Shown piece by piece: positions 49,980 through 58,183 of a stretch of 64,000 nt of DNA (positions are counted from its first letter, which is position 1; every line of letters begins with the position of its first letter). The notes under the pieces were generated by a model. That model searched no databases, had not been told where the DNA came from, and saw only the letters and a list, made by a program, of their open reading frames with translations. The DNA lies in contig NZ_PQIA01000001.1 of the NCBI RefSeq assembly GCF_003385235.1, positions 1-64,000 on the forward strand. The letters run 5' to 3'. Position numbers and translations under genes: made by a program. The DNA comes from Amycolatopsis circi (GTDB lineage: Bacteria > Actinomycetota > Actinomycetes > Mycobacteriales > Pseudonocardiaceae).

Positions 49980-50869
49980 TGAGCAAGATCGGGTTCATCG
50001 GACTGGGCGTGATGGGCACGCCGATGGCCGCGCACCTGGCCGCCGCCGGACACGAGGTGAGCGGGTTCGACCTCAACGCCGACGCGCTGGCCAAACTGGA
50101 AGCCGCGGGCGGCCGCGCGGCCGAGGACGTCGCCGACGCGGTGTCCGGGGCCGAAGTCGTGATCACCATGCTGCCGAACCACCCGCAGGTCGAGCAGGTC
50201 GTGCTCGCCCCCGGCGGAGTGCTCGACGCGATCGCGCCCGGCACGCTGCTGGCCGACATGAGCACCATCCGGCCGGAAACCTCGATCGAGGTCGCGAAAG
50301 CCGGTGCGGCCAAGGGGATCCGCGTGCTGGACGCGCCGGTGTCCGGCGGCCAGGCGGGTGCCGAGCAGGCCGCACTGTCCATTATGGTCGGCGGCGACGA
50401 GGCCGATTTCGCCGCGGCGAAGCCGGTTTTCGACACCCTGGGCAAGACCGTCACGCACGTCGGCCCACACGGCGCGGGACAGGTCGTGAAGGCGGCCAAC
50501 CAGCTGGTGGTCGGCGGGATCTACGGGCTGGTCGCCGAGGCGATCGTGCTGCTGGAAGCGTCCGGAGTGGACGCGGGCACCGGGCTCGACGTGCTGGCGG
50601 GCGGGCTCGCCGGCAGCCGGATCCTGGAACTGAAACGGAAGTCGATGGTCGCGCGGCAGTTCGAGCCGGGCTTCCGGATCGACCTGCACCACAAGGACAT
50701 GGGCATCGCGCTCGCCGCGGCGCGCCAGTCCGACGTGGCGCTCCCGCTGACCGGCCTGGTCGCGCTGGTGGTCGCGGCCGGGCGGGCGATGGGCTACGGC
50801 TCGCTGGACCACTCCGCGCTGCTGAAGGTCGTCGAAGAACTGTCCGGCCGCTCGTCCGAGGAGGTTTGA
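49979..50869 (+). CDS. glxR: 2-hydroxy-3-oxopropionate (tartronate semialdehyde) reductase
   Basis: Reduces tartronate semialdehyde to D-glycerate with NAD(P)H. N-terminal IGFIGLGVMGTPMAAHL is the coenzyme motif; DAPVSGGQAGAEQAALSIMV is the substrate loop; the catalytic lysine is in AGQVVKAANQLVVGG. 296 residues, in the 3-hydroxyisobutyrate dehydrogenase superfamily. ATG at 49979 overlaps the hyi stop, and gcl follows 2 bp later. Confidence 0.93.
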   Translation: MSKIGFIGLGVMGTPMAAHLAAAGHEVSGFDLNADALAKLEAAGGRAAEDVADAVSGAEVVITMLPNHPQVEQVVLAPGGVLDAIAPGTLLADMSTIRPETSIEVAKAGAAKGIRVLDAPVSGGQAGAEQAALSIMVGGDEADFAAAKPVFDTLGKTVTHVGPHGAGQVVKAANQLVVGGIYGLVAEAIVLLEASGVDAGTGLDVLAGGLAGSRILELKRKSMVARQFEPGFRIDLHHKDMGIALAAARQSDVALPLTGLVALVVAAGRAMGYGSLDHSALLKVVEELSGRSSEEV

Positions 50870-50871
50870 CC

Positions 50872-52566
50872 ATGGCCCAGGTCCCCGCTATGCAGGCAGT
50901 CGTCGACGTGCTGGTCGACGAAGGGATCGACGTCGCCTTCGGCTGCCCCGGCGCGGCGATCCTGCCGCTGTACGAGGCGATGCAGGGCCGCGGCATCGAC
51001 CATCTCGTGGTCCGCCACGAAGAAGGCGCGACGCACATGGCCGACGGCTGGGCGCGCACGACCGGCAACGTCGGCGTCGCGATCGGCACGTCCGGCCCGG
51101 CCGGCACCAACATGATCACCGGCCTCTACACCGCGCACGCGGATTCCGTGCCGATCCTCTGCATCACCGGGCAGGCCGCGACGACGAAGCTGCACCAGGA
51201 AGCGTTCCAGGCGGTCGACATCGTCGAGATCGCGCGGCCGGTCACGAAGTGGGCGGTCCAGGTGAAGGAAGCCGCGCAGCTGCCGTGGATCTTCCGCGAG
51301 GCGTTCCGGATCGCGCGGTCCGGACGGCCCGGCCCGGTGCTCATCGACCTCCCGATCGACGTGCAGAAGCAGATGATCGAGTGGGATTCGTCGATCGATT
51401 CGGCGCTGCCGGTCAGCACGGTCAAACCGTCGCCGGCGCGGGTCGAGCGGGCGCTGGACATGCTGCTCGCCGCCGAACGCCCGCTGATCCTGGCCGGCGG
51501 CGGCGTCGTGCTCGGCGAGGCGAGCGACCCGTTGCGGCGGCTCGCGGAACGGCTCGGCGTCCCGGTCGGCGTCACGCTGATGGGCAAGGGCAGTTTCCCC
51601 GAGGACCACGAGCTGTTCGCCGGCATGGCGGGCATCCAGACGTCGCAGCGCTGGGCCAACGCGGCGTTCCTGGAATCCGACCTGGTGCTGGCGCTGGGCG
51701 CGCGGTTCGGCGACCGGCACACCGGCGAGCTGTCGGTGTACCGCGGCGACCGGAAGTTCATCCACGTCGACATCGAGCCGACGCAGCTGGGCAAGGTGTT
51801 CGGTCCGGACCTCGGCGTCGTCTCGCACACGCGCGAGTTCCTGGAAGCGCTGCTGGCGGCGCTCGACGCGCGCACCGCTCCGGCGCGGGACCGCGCGTGG
51901 GTCAAGCGGCTCGGCGACCTCAAGGCCGAGCTGCCGCGCAAGGAAGACTTCGACTGCACGCCGATCAAGGCGCCGCGGGTGTTCAAGGAACTCAACGAGT
52001 TCTACGGGCCGGAGACGTACTTCGTCACCGCGATCGGGCTGTACCAGATCTGGTCCGGGCAGTTCCAGCGCGCGCACCTGCCGCGGCACTACCAGGTGTG
52101 CGGACAGGCCGGCCCGCTCGGCTGGGAGATCCCGGCCGCGATCGGCGTCAAGAAGGCCCGGCCGGACGCGGAGGTCGTCGGCGTGGTCGGCGACTACTCG
52201 TTCCAGTTCCTGGTGGAGGAGCTGGCGGTCGCCGCGCAGTACGACGTCGGGTTCGTGCTCGTCATGCTGAACAACGAGTACCTGGGCCTGATCCGCCAGT
52301 CCGAGCTGCCGTACGAGATGAACTACCAGGTCGACATCCACTACGACGACCGCGGCACGGACAACGTGAAGATCATGGAGGCCTACGGCTGCGCCGGCAC
52401 GCGCGTCGAGGACCCGGGCGAGATCCGGTCGTCGCTCGAATGGGCGCGCAAGGAAGCCGAACGCACCCGGCGGCCGGTGCTGGTCGAGATCATGATCGAA
52501 CGCGAGGGCAACGCCGCGATGGGCGCCGCACTGGACGCGGTGCGCGAGTTCGAAGCGGCCGACTGA
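50872..52566 (+). CDS. gcl: Glyoxylate carboligase
   Basis: ThDP and FAD-binding enzyme joining two glyoxylates to tartronate semialdehyde with loss of CO2. PILCITGQAATTKLHQEAFQ, EIARPVTKWAVQVKEAAQLP and SGRPGPVLIDLPIDVQ are characteristic; the ThDP site is VVGDYSFQFLVEELAV followed by LNNEYLGLIRQ. 564 residues from the ATG at 50872 behind GAGGAGG. Oddity: the activating position reads VVRHEEGATHMADG, so Glu50 stands where the E. coli enzyme has its hallmark valine (Val51). Context (hyi, glxR) still favours carboligase. Confidence 0.9.
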   Translation: MAQVPAMQAVVDVLVDEGIDVAFGCPGAAILPLYEAMQGRGIDHLVVRHEEGATHMADGWARTTGNVGVAIGTSGPAGTNMITGLYTAHADSVPILCITGQAATTKLHQEAFQAVDIVEIARPVTKWAVQVKEAAQLPWIFREAFRIARSGRPGPVLIDLPIDVQKQMIEWDSSIDSALPVSTVKPSPARVERALDMLLAAERPLILAGGGVVLGEASDPLRRLAERLGVPVGVTLMGKGSFPEDHELFAGMAGIQTSQRWANAAFLESDLVLALGARFGDRHTGELSVYRGDRKFIHVDIEPTQLGKVFGPDLGVVSHTREFLEALLAALDARTAPARDRAWVKRLGDLKAELPRKEDFDCTPIKAPRVFKELNEFYGPETYFVTAIGLYQIWSGQFQRAHLPRHYQVCGQAGPLGWEIPAAIGVKKARPDAEVVGVVGDYSFQFLVEELAVAAQYDVGFVLVMLNNEYLGLIRQSELPYEMNYQVDIHYDDRGTDNVKIMEAYGCAGTRVEDPGEIRSSLEWARKEAERTRRPVLVEIMIEREGNAAMGAALDAVREFEAAD

Positions 52567-52572
52567 CGGGAG

Positions 52573-52603
52573 CCGGGCTGGGGCATTACGTGCTCCGGCC
52601 CGG
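52573..52603. terminator. Terminator after gcl
   Basis: CCGGGCTGGGGCA (52573-52585) pairs with TGCTCCGGCCCGG (52591-52603) with two wobble or mismatch positions and is followed by TTTCT. It faces the convergent XRE regulator. Confidence 0.7.
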
Positions 52604-52612
52604 TTTCTGGTG

Positions 52613-53419
52613 CTATCGCGCGGGAACCAGGTCTGCCAGTGCGGCGAGTGCGTCGGCGTCGCGCGTCCCGGGTGTCGCGTGGAAGACCACCAGCTGCAAG
52701 CTCACCGGGCCGGGGATATCGAGTTTGTCGCTGTGCAGATCGAGTTCTCCGACAGCCGGGTGGCGGAAGCGGACGACGTGCCCGGTGCGCGGTTTGACGT
52801 CGTGCCGGGCCCAGAGATCCCGGAACTGTTCGCTGCCGGCGGCGAGGCCGGCGATGAGTTCGGCCGCGACGGGATCGGCGATGTCGGGGCCGAGTGCGGC
52901 GCGCAGGCCGGCGACGCCGTCGGCCGCCATCTGGCCCCAGTCGCGGCGCAGGTCTCGTTCGGCCGGGTCGAGGAAGATCGCGCGGAGCAGGTTCCGGCCG
53001 ACTGCGTAGTTCGGCGAAACCGCTGCGGCGACGGGGTTTGCGGCGAGGACGTTGGTGAGCCGGTCTTGGACGTACGCCGGGTTTGTCGTCCAAGTGGAGA
53101 TCAGTTCGACGATGCTCGCGGGCACCCTCGGCTCGGCTTGGCCGGGTCGGGCCGGGGCCGCCAGCTGGTGCAGGTGCCGGCGGGAGGCTTCGTCCAGGCC
53201 GAGGGCCCGGGCCAGCGCGTCGAGCACCTGCGCGGACGGGTTCTGGTCGCGCCCCTGTTCCAGCCGGATGTAGTAGTCGCTGCTGATTCCCGCCAGGAGC
53301 GCGAGTTCCTCGCGGCGCAGTCCTTGTACGCGGCGGCGTCCGGTGTCCGGCAGCCCGACGTCGGCAGGGGAGACCCGCTCGCGCCGGGCGCGGAGGAAGT
53401 CGCCGAGGAGGTTGTCCAC
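52613..53419 (-). CDS. XRE-family regulator with MmyB-like ligand domain
   Basis: A 268-residue regulator: XRE helix-turn-helix at residues 30-85 (REELALLAGISSDYYIRLEQ, GRDQNPSAQVLDALARALGL) and a C-terminal MmyB-like PAS-fold domain (ANPVAAAVSPNYAVGRNLLR, FRHPAVGELDLHSDKLDIPG). The start is GTG at 53419. It is divergent from cmtR by only 44 bp, so the promoters overlap. Ligand and targets unknown. Confidence 0.88.
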   Translation of the reverse strand: MDNLLGDFLRARRERVSPADVGLPDTGRRRVQGLRREELALLAGISSDYYIRLEQGRDQNPSAQVLDALARALGLDEASRRHLHQLAAPARPGQAEPRVPASIVELISTWTTNPAYVQDRLTNVLAANPVAAAVSPNYAVGRNLLRAIFLDPAERDLRRDWGQMAADGVAGLRAALGPDIADPVAAELIAGLAAGSEQFRDLWARHDVKPRTGHVVRFRHPAVGELDLHSDKLDIPGPVSLQLVVFHATPGTRDADALAALADLVPAR

Positions 53420-53463
53420 TTCGCCAGTGTATTTGATTCAGCGAGTGCTGTACTGTTTCGGCT

Positions 53464-53787
53464 GTGCTGACCTCTGAGACTCGCGAACTGGCGCTCGCCC
53501 GGCTCGGCCGCGCGCTGGCGGATCCGACTCGCTGCCGGATTCTCGTGGCGCTGCTGGACGGGGTCGTGTACCCGGCGCAGCTGGCTTCGGAGCTGGAGTT
53601 GAGCCGGTCGAATGTCTCGAATCATCTCGCGTGCCTGCGCGGGTGCGGGCTGGTGATCGCGACGTACGAGGGCCGGCAGGTCCGGTACGCGATCGCCGAT
53701 CCGCATCTGGCGCACGCGTTGTCGGAGCTGACGAAGGTGGTTCTGGCGGTGGCACCGACGGATGCGTGCGACGAGGAGACCCGGTGA
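53464..53787 (+). CDS. cmtR: CmtR-like Cd/Pb-sensing ArsR-family repressor
   Basis: A 107-residue ArsR/SmtB repressor almost collinear with Mycobacterium tuberculosis CmtR. LALARLGRALADPTRCRILV and SRSNVSNHLACLRGCGLV form the winged helix. The three metal cysteines of CmtR are all at identical positions: Cys57, Cys61 and Cys102. GTG start at 53464. It overlaps the downstream cation transporter by 4 bp (GTGA), so it should release that operon when Cd(II) or Pb(II) binds. Confidence 0.9.
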   Translation: MLTSETRELALARLGRALADPTRCRILVALLDGVVYPAQLASELELSRSNVSNHLACLRGCGLVIATYEGRQVRYAIADPHLAHALSELTKVVLAVAPTDACDEETR

Positions 53788-54443
53788 CTGCAGAGGATTC
53801 CTGCTGTCACGCGGGTACCTGCGGCGATGCGGCGGTCGGCCGGTCGCTGGACGTCGAGAGGCGCACAGTTTTGCGTCGGCGAGTGCGGTGGCTGGTCGCC
53901 GGGACGATCACGTACAACGTGGTCGAGGCGATCGTCGCGGTGTCGGCCGGGACGATCGCGTCGTCGTCGGCGCTTATCGCGTTCGGACTCGACTCGGTGG
54001 CCGAGGTGCTGTCCGCGGTGGCTGTGGCGTGGCAGTTCGCCAGCGCGGATCCGGAACGCCGGGAACGGGCCGCGCTGCGGGTGATCGCGGTGTCGTTTTT
54101 CCTGTTGGCGGCGTATGTCACGGTCGATTCGGTGCGGTCGCTGTTCGGAAGCGAGGCTTCGCACTCGACGGTGGGGATCGTGCTCGCCGCGGTGTCCTTG
54201 GTCGTGATGCCCGTGCTGTCGGCTGCGCAACGCCGGGCGGGCCGGGAACTCGGCTCCGCGAGCGCCGTCGCCGATTCGAAGCAGACGCTCCTCTGCACTT
54301 ACCTTTCCGGGGTGTTGCTGGTCGGGCTGCTGGTGAATGCGCTGTTCGGCTGGAGCTGGGCGGATCCGGCCGCGGCATTGGCGATCGCCGCGGTCGCGGT
54401 GCGCGAAGGGCTCGGGGCCTGGCGGGGCGAGCACTGCTGCTGA
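53784..54443 (+). CDS. Cation-efflux (CDF-like) membrane transporter
   Basis: A 219-residue protein with about six membrane helices of the cation diffusion facilitator superfamily, lacking the usual cytoplasmic C-terminal domain. Metal-site aspartates are expected in IAFGLDSVAEVLSA and in VADSKQTLLCTYLSG. Cysteine pairs flank the protein: EDSCCHAGTCG at the N terminus and GEHCC at the C terminus, suggesting a soft-metal substrate. It overlaps cmtR by 4 bp, so Cd/Pb (or Zn) export is likely. Confidence 0.85.
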   Translation: MTAEDSCCHAGTCGDAAVGRSLDVERRTVLRRRVRWLVAGTITYNVVEAIVAVSAGTIASSSALIAFGLDSVAEVLSAVAVAWQFASADPERRERAALRVIAVSFFLLAAYVTVDSVRSLFGSEASHSTVGIVLAAVSLVVMPVLSAAQRRAGRELGSASAVADSKQTLLCTYLSGVLLVGLLVNALFGWSWADPAAALAIAAVAVREGLGAWRGEHCC

Positions 54444-54535
54444 TCGCGGGTCAGGCGCCGCTGGGCAGCGCGCAAGGTCAGGGCGAAGGCAATGAATACG
54501 CCGATCAGCATCAGTGCGGCAGCTAGGTCGCTCAC
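54299..54535 (-). CDS. Possible small single-helix membrane protein
   Basis: GTG at 54535 follows GGAGAAAGG and the first 25 residues (SDLAAALMLIGVFIAFALTL) would form one membrane helix with a basic tail. The rest runs antisense into the transporter gene and looks random. A short helix protein is possible; it is not confidently a gene. Confidence 0.3.
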   Translation of the reverse strand: MSDLAAALMLIGVFIAFALTLRAAQRRLTRDQQQCSPRQAPSPSRTATAAIANAAAGSAQLQPNSAFTSSPTSNTPER

Positions 54536-54667
54536 CTGCGGGCCTTTCTCCGGTGGTCGTTCGGTCGGTTGAGCATGACCTGGCGCGGGGCCGGACTCCG
54601 GCGGCGCTCACGCTTCTTTGACTGCGCTCCAGCCGATGCTGATGCCGCCCGTGCCCTCTCGCCGATT

Positions 54668-54704
54668 CGGACACGTGTCCGGTAAGCTGTGCGGACACGT
54701 GTCC
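54668..54704. promoter_or_regulatory. Twin GGACACGTGTCC palindromes before the SDR gene
   Basis: Two perfect 12-bp palindromes (54669-54680 and 54693-54704), 24 bp centre to centre, with a TAAGCT -10 candidate at 54683-54688 between them. This is typical of a TetR-type operator pair; no TetR gene is adjacent. Confidence 0.75.
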
Positions 54705-54725
54705 ATTTAAGTGTCAGGGGTAGGA

Positions 54726-55466
54726 ATGTCCGAGCTGACTGGGAAAGTCGTCGCCATCACCGGGGCGAGCAGCGGAATCGGCGAGGCGACCGGCCGGTTG
54801 CTCGCCGCTCGGGGTGCGGCGGTCGTCCTGGGTGCGCGCCGCGAAGATCGGCTCGACGCGCTGGTGAAGGAAATCCGCGACGAAGGTGGGCGCGCGGTCG
54901 CGTGTGTCGCCGACGTGACTCAGCGCGCGGATCTGGACCGGCTCGTCCAGCGGGCGGTCGAGGAGTTCGGTCGGCTCGACGTGCTGGTCGGCAACGCGGG
55001 GATCGCCAAACTGGGGCCGGTGGCGGACGTCGATGTCGATGGCTGGTCGGCGATGATCGACGTGAACGTGCGCGGGGTGCTGAACGGGATCGCGGCCGCA
55101 CTGCCCGTTTTCCGGCGGCAGGGCCGGGGGCATCTGGTGACGACCGTGTCGACGGCTGGGTTGAAGATCGTGCCCGGGCAGGCGGTTTATGCCGGGACGA
55201 AGAACGCTGTGCGGACGATTCTGGAGGCGCTGCGGCAGGAATCGACGGACGGGGTGCTCCGGACGACGTCGGTGTCGCCGGGGTTCGTCCGGACGGAGCT
55301 GGCGGATTCGATCGACGATCCGGCGGAGCGGGAACGGATTCGGCGGCGGGTCGAGGAGTTCGCGCTGGATCCCGCCGCGGTGGCGCGGGCGATCGCGTTC
55401 GCGATCGAGCAGCCGGACGACGTGGAGATCGGCGACATCACGATCCGGCCGACCGTGCAGAACTAG
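54726..55466 (+). CDS. Short-chain dehydrogenase/reductase (SDR)
   Basis: NAD(P)-dependent oxidoreductase of the classical SDR family, YdfG-like group, 246 residues. The coenzyme motif is TGASSGIGEATGRLL; NAG is in VLVGNAGIAKLG; the catalytic Ser-Tyr-Lys are in TTVSTAGLKIVPGQAVYAGTKNAV. ATG at 54726 follows AGGGGTAGGA. Substrate unknown. Expression is probably tightly repressed at the twin palindromes upstream. Confidence 0.9.
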   Translation: MSELTGKVVAITGASSGIGEATGRLLAARGAAVVLGARREDRLDALVKEIRDEGGRAVACVADVTQRADLDRLVQRAVEEFGRLDVLVGNAGIAKLGPVADVDVDGWSAMIDVNVRGVLNGIAAALPVFRRQGRGHLVTTVSTAGLKIVPGQAVYAGTKNAVRTILEALRQESTDGVLRTTSVSPGFVRTELADSIDDPAERERIRRRVEEFALDPAAVARAIAFAIEQPDDVEIGDITIRPTVQN

Positions 55467-55506
55467 CGGGCGGCTCGAAGCCTGGTGCGGCGGGGAATGG
55501 CTGCGG

Positions 55507-55547
55507 GCCCGGCAGTTCGGGACGAAGCTAGTCCCGAACTGCCGGGC
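55507..55547. terminator. Bidirectional terminator, perfect 17-bp stem
   Basis: GCCCGGCAGTTCGGGAC (55507-55523) pairs perfectly with 55531-55547 over a 7-nt loop, between the convergent SDR and secreted-protein genes. Confidence 0.88.
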
Positions 55548-55566
55548 TCCGGAACCTTGGCGGGAG

Positions 55567-56202
55567 TCAGAGGCACGGCGGCTGGTAGCCGTCGATGAGG
55601 AGTTCGCGGAAGTCGAGGTTGTTGGGGGTCTTGCCGACGAAAACAAGGCCGCGGGCTTCGGTCAGCGCGGAGGCGAAAGAGTACTGCGGCTGGCCCAGTT
55701 CGGGAAGCCAGGTCCACGAAGCGGGGTCGAACGGGAAGAATGTGCGGACCAGTTGGCCGCCGGTCGAGGGGATGCGGGTCAGCCATTTGTCGCCGCCGCT
55801 CCAGTGCGAGGCGGGGCGCAACTGGACGTAGAAGTCGTCGTCGGCGCTGTAGGTCAGCCAGAATCCGGTGGAATGGCTGAGGTCGGCCTGTGCGTCGAAC
55901 TGGTTGCCCAGCCAGACCACGGCGACGTGCCATTCGTTGTTCTGGAAGACGACCTTCGCCGCGTAGCCGTCGCCTTCGGGGACGAGGAGGCTTCCGGTGG
56001 GCGGGACGGTCGTTCCTTCGCCGCTGGCCAGCCACTTCTGCAGCCGGTTGATCGACGGGGTGCTGCATTCGTCTCGCACGCTGACGCCGGGATGCCCGGC
56101 GGGTGCGGCCTGGGCGGCTGGCGCGGAGAGCGGAGCCAGCAGCAGTACGGAAATCGCGGCGAGGACAGGGATTCCGGCCTTGGTCCGGCGAGATGCGGGC
56201 AT
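55567..56202 (-). CDS. Secreted protein of unknown function
   Basis: A 211-residue protein with a Sec signal peptide (residues 1-32: basic start, hydrophobic IPVLAAISVLLLAPLSAPA, cleavage near AQAAP). The mature part has one cysteine near each end (DECSTP and QPPCL), likely a disulfide. It is rich in Trp, Tyr and Phe (FQNNEWHVAVVWLGNQFDAQ, LRPASHWSGGDKW), suggesting a beta-sandwich. No family recognised. A long imperfect hairpin lies 59 bp upstream. Confidence 0.75.
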   Translation of the reverse strand: MPASRRTKAGIPVLAAISVLLLAPLSAPAAQAAPAGHPGVSVRDECSTPSINRLQKWLASGEGTTVPPTGSLLVPEGDGYAAKVVFQNNEWHVAVVWLGNQFDAQADLSHSTGFWLTYSADDDFYVQLRPASHWSGGDKWLTRIPSTGGQLVRTFFPFDPASWTWLPELGQPQYSFASALTEARGLVFVGKTPNNLDFRELLIDGYQPPCL

Positions 56203-56260
56203 GAAACGGAAGCTACCAGCGCAATTGCCGGCCGGTCAGGGCCGATAGTCGGCTCTTCGC

Positions 56261-56301
56261 CCAGTGGTATGGACCTTTTGCGGAAAGGACCAGACCACTG
56301 G
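56261..56301 (-). promoter_or_regulatory. Long imperfect hairpin upstream of the secreted protein
   Basis: CCAGTGGTATGGACCTTT (56261-56278) pairs with 56284-56301 with two mismatches over a 5-nt loop. It could be an operator or a 5' UTR structure of the secreted-protein gene. Confidence 0.5.
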
Positions 56302-56513
56302 TGCGGCGCGGCCGGGATGAACACTTCCGGCGGCTCCGGCGAATACCAGGTGTGACTAGGGCTGAGCGGTACGCCGCGGCGAGCGTGGCGGACGGTGACG
56401 ATCGACCGGACCTGTGCGGGGGTTCGCCTTGTCTGTGGGCGGACCCCCGCATCCGGCCGCCGGTCGGTGATGCGGACGCCACCCCCCGCGCGGGCGGTGG
56501 CTTTCCGGCGTCA

Positions 56514-56870
56514 GAGGTCGGCCCGCGGCGGCGTCGCCTCCGGTTCGCGGAGATGAGCGCCGCCGAGGCATCGGTGGTGGCGACTGTGCGCTTCCACTAG
56601 AGATCGGCTTGTGGCGGTGTGGTCTCCGGTTCGCGGAGGGTGAGCGCTACGAGTCGTTGGCGACGGTGTGCTTGCGTCTGGGGTTGGCTTGCGGCGGCGC
56701 GGCCTCCGGGTTGCGGCGGGTGAGCGCCGCCGAGTCGCCGGTGGCGGTGACGGTGGCAGTGTGCTTCCGTCGGAGGTCGGCTTGCGGCGGCGTCGCCTCC
56801 GGTTCGCGGAGATGAGCGCTGCCGAGGCGTCGGCGGTGACGACGGTGCGTTCCGAGCGGGCTGGCCGGAG
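56514..56870. repeat. Four degenerate tandem copies, 80-93 bp period
   Basis: Units built on GAGGTCGGCTTGCGGCGGCG and CTCCGGTTCGCGGAG; CTCCGG landmarks at 56538, 56624, 56704 and 56797. No translated match to ssb or other neighbours was found. The rest of 56302-57066 holds no gene that I can support. Confidence 0.75.
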
Positions 56871-57066
56871 GCCATCGCGGCACCAGGCGTCGTCGGTCTG
56901 CAGAGTTGTGGTCGCGATGGCGGCTCCGAAATCGTCGATAGGGCCTGTTGATGGCTGCGGTAGTCGAGACGGTTTGCGAGATGGTCCAGTTATGGGCAGG
57001 TTGGGCTGCGGCACCCGGAGCTGCGGGCAGGAGCGGACGACAGCCGCGGCCGCCGACGTGGAGCGA

Positions 57067-57525
57067 TCAGAAGGGCGGCTCCTCACTCGCGCCGACTCCG
57101 GCCGACACCGGCGCGGGGCCCCAGCTGTCTCCGCCCGGGCCGCTCGTTTCGCCGTTGTTTCGGCTGGCCTTGGTGACCTTCGCGGTGGCATACCGCAGAG
57201 ACGGACCGATCTCGTCCACCTGCAGTTCGACTACGGTGCGCTTCTCGCCCTCCTTGGTCTCGAAAGACCGTTGCACCAAACGTCCGGTGACCAGGACCCT
57301 CGCCCCTCGGGTGAGGCTCTCGGCGACATTTTCCGCTGCCTGCCGCCACACGCTGCACCTGAGGAACAGCGCCTCGCCGTCCTTCCATTCGCCGGACTGC
57401 CGGTCGAGGGTGCGAGGCGTCGACGCGACCGTGAAATTCGCGACCGCCGCGCCGGACGGGGTGAATCGCAGTTCGGGGTCTGAAGTCAGATTCCCGACCA
57501 CTGTGATGACAGTTTCTCCAGCCAT
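57067..57525 (-). CDS. ssb: Single-stranded DNA-binding protein
   Basis: OB-fold protein binding single-stranded DNA, 152 residues. The fold core includes [40 protein letters not shown] and [20 protein letters not shown]. The linker is short and the acidic tip reads EEPPF, a variant of the DDDIPF partner-binding tail. A short linker and lone location suggest an accessory SSB rather than the rpsF-linked one. ATG at 57525 follows AGGGAG. Confidence 0.92.
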   Translation of the reverse strand: MAGETVITVVGNLTSDPELRFTPSGAAVANFTVASTPRTLDRQSGEWKDGEALFLRCSVWRQAAENVAESLTRGARVLVTGRLVQRSFETKEGEKRTVVELQVDEIGPSLRYATAKVTKASRNNGETSGPGGDSWGPAPVSAGVGASEEPPF

Positions 57526-57621
57526 GACAAACTCCCTGATTGTGTGCCACCAAGTCCATGGCGGCGATTCTGACGATCGATGAGCCTCGATCGTTTGCCG
57601 TGTATCAACAGTTTTGCGCGT

Positions 57622-57987
57622 TCAGCCGTGATGAATGCATGAGCGCGGTCGAGCAGGAGCGCCGCGCCCTGCTCCCGGGCTTGATCTCGACTCCGGTGGG
57701 CCTGTCGCGGGCGCCGTCGCCGAGATGATCGAGGAAACACCGATCAGAACCCGCATGAAAGACATCGGGAAGCGGGGCAGAGCGATCGTTGTTCGCCGAC
57801 GACGTGGACCCAACCTGCCCGTCGCGTCAAGACCGGTGCTCGACTGCCGGTCAGGCTGACCGGCCCGATCATGCGTCGAGGTCCGCACGATGAAGGTTCC
57901 GGCGACGTTTTCTGCAGGTTCTCCCCATCGAGCGCGCGGGTCTGCGAGCAGGTCTCGGATGACAATGCGGACGGTTTCGATGGCCAT
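57622..57987 (-). pseudogene. Decayed ssb 5' copy
   Basis: From an ATG at 57987 with AGGAG seven bases upstream, the first 40 or so residues (MAIETVRIVIRDLLADPRAR, then ENVAGTFIVRTSTHDR) align with the ssb N terminus ([36 protein letters not shown]). Similarity ends after a shared DRQS, and the rest of the open frame has no OB-fold sequence. It looks like a truncated tandem duplicate upstream of ssb. Confidence 0.55.
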
Positions 57988-58183
57988 GTGACGCTCCTCT
58001 GTTCAGCGCGGTCCCGGGGGCGGGCGCCGCTTCGGGAATAAGGAGACCATCCGGGTACGACAGTTTCCGGGCCTTCGCGGTCACTCCATCGGGTGGGAGT
58101 ATCGGAGCACCGCGGGGACGAGCGAGCGCGGCGAGGCGGTTCCCACCGTTCGGCTGTTGTTCCGGGCAGTGGCGGCGGGCAGC
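57988..58183. other. Spacer before the GH15 gene
   Basis: Divergent region between the ssb-like fragment and the GH15 gene. No clear promoter hexamers or palindrome were found. Confidence 0.4.

Noticed and set aside
56511..57191. Arg/Pro-rich minus-strand open frame over the 86-bp array
   Set aside because: No start with ribosome site, no family resemblance, and it is interrupted in other copies of the unit.
57635..57859. 74-codon plus-strand frame between ssb and the GH15 gene
   Set aside because: No ribosome site, no recognisable family, and it overlaps the ssb-like fragment on the other strand; left unannotated.
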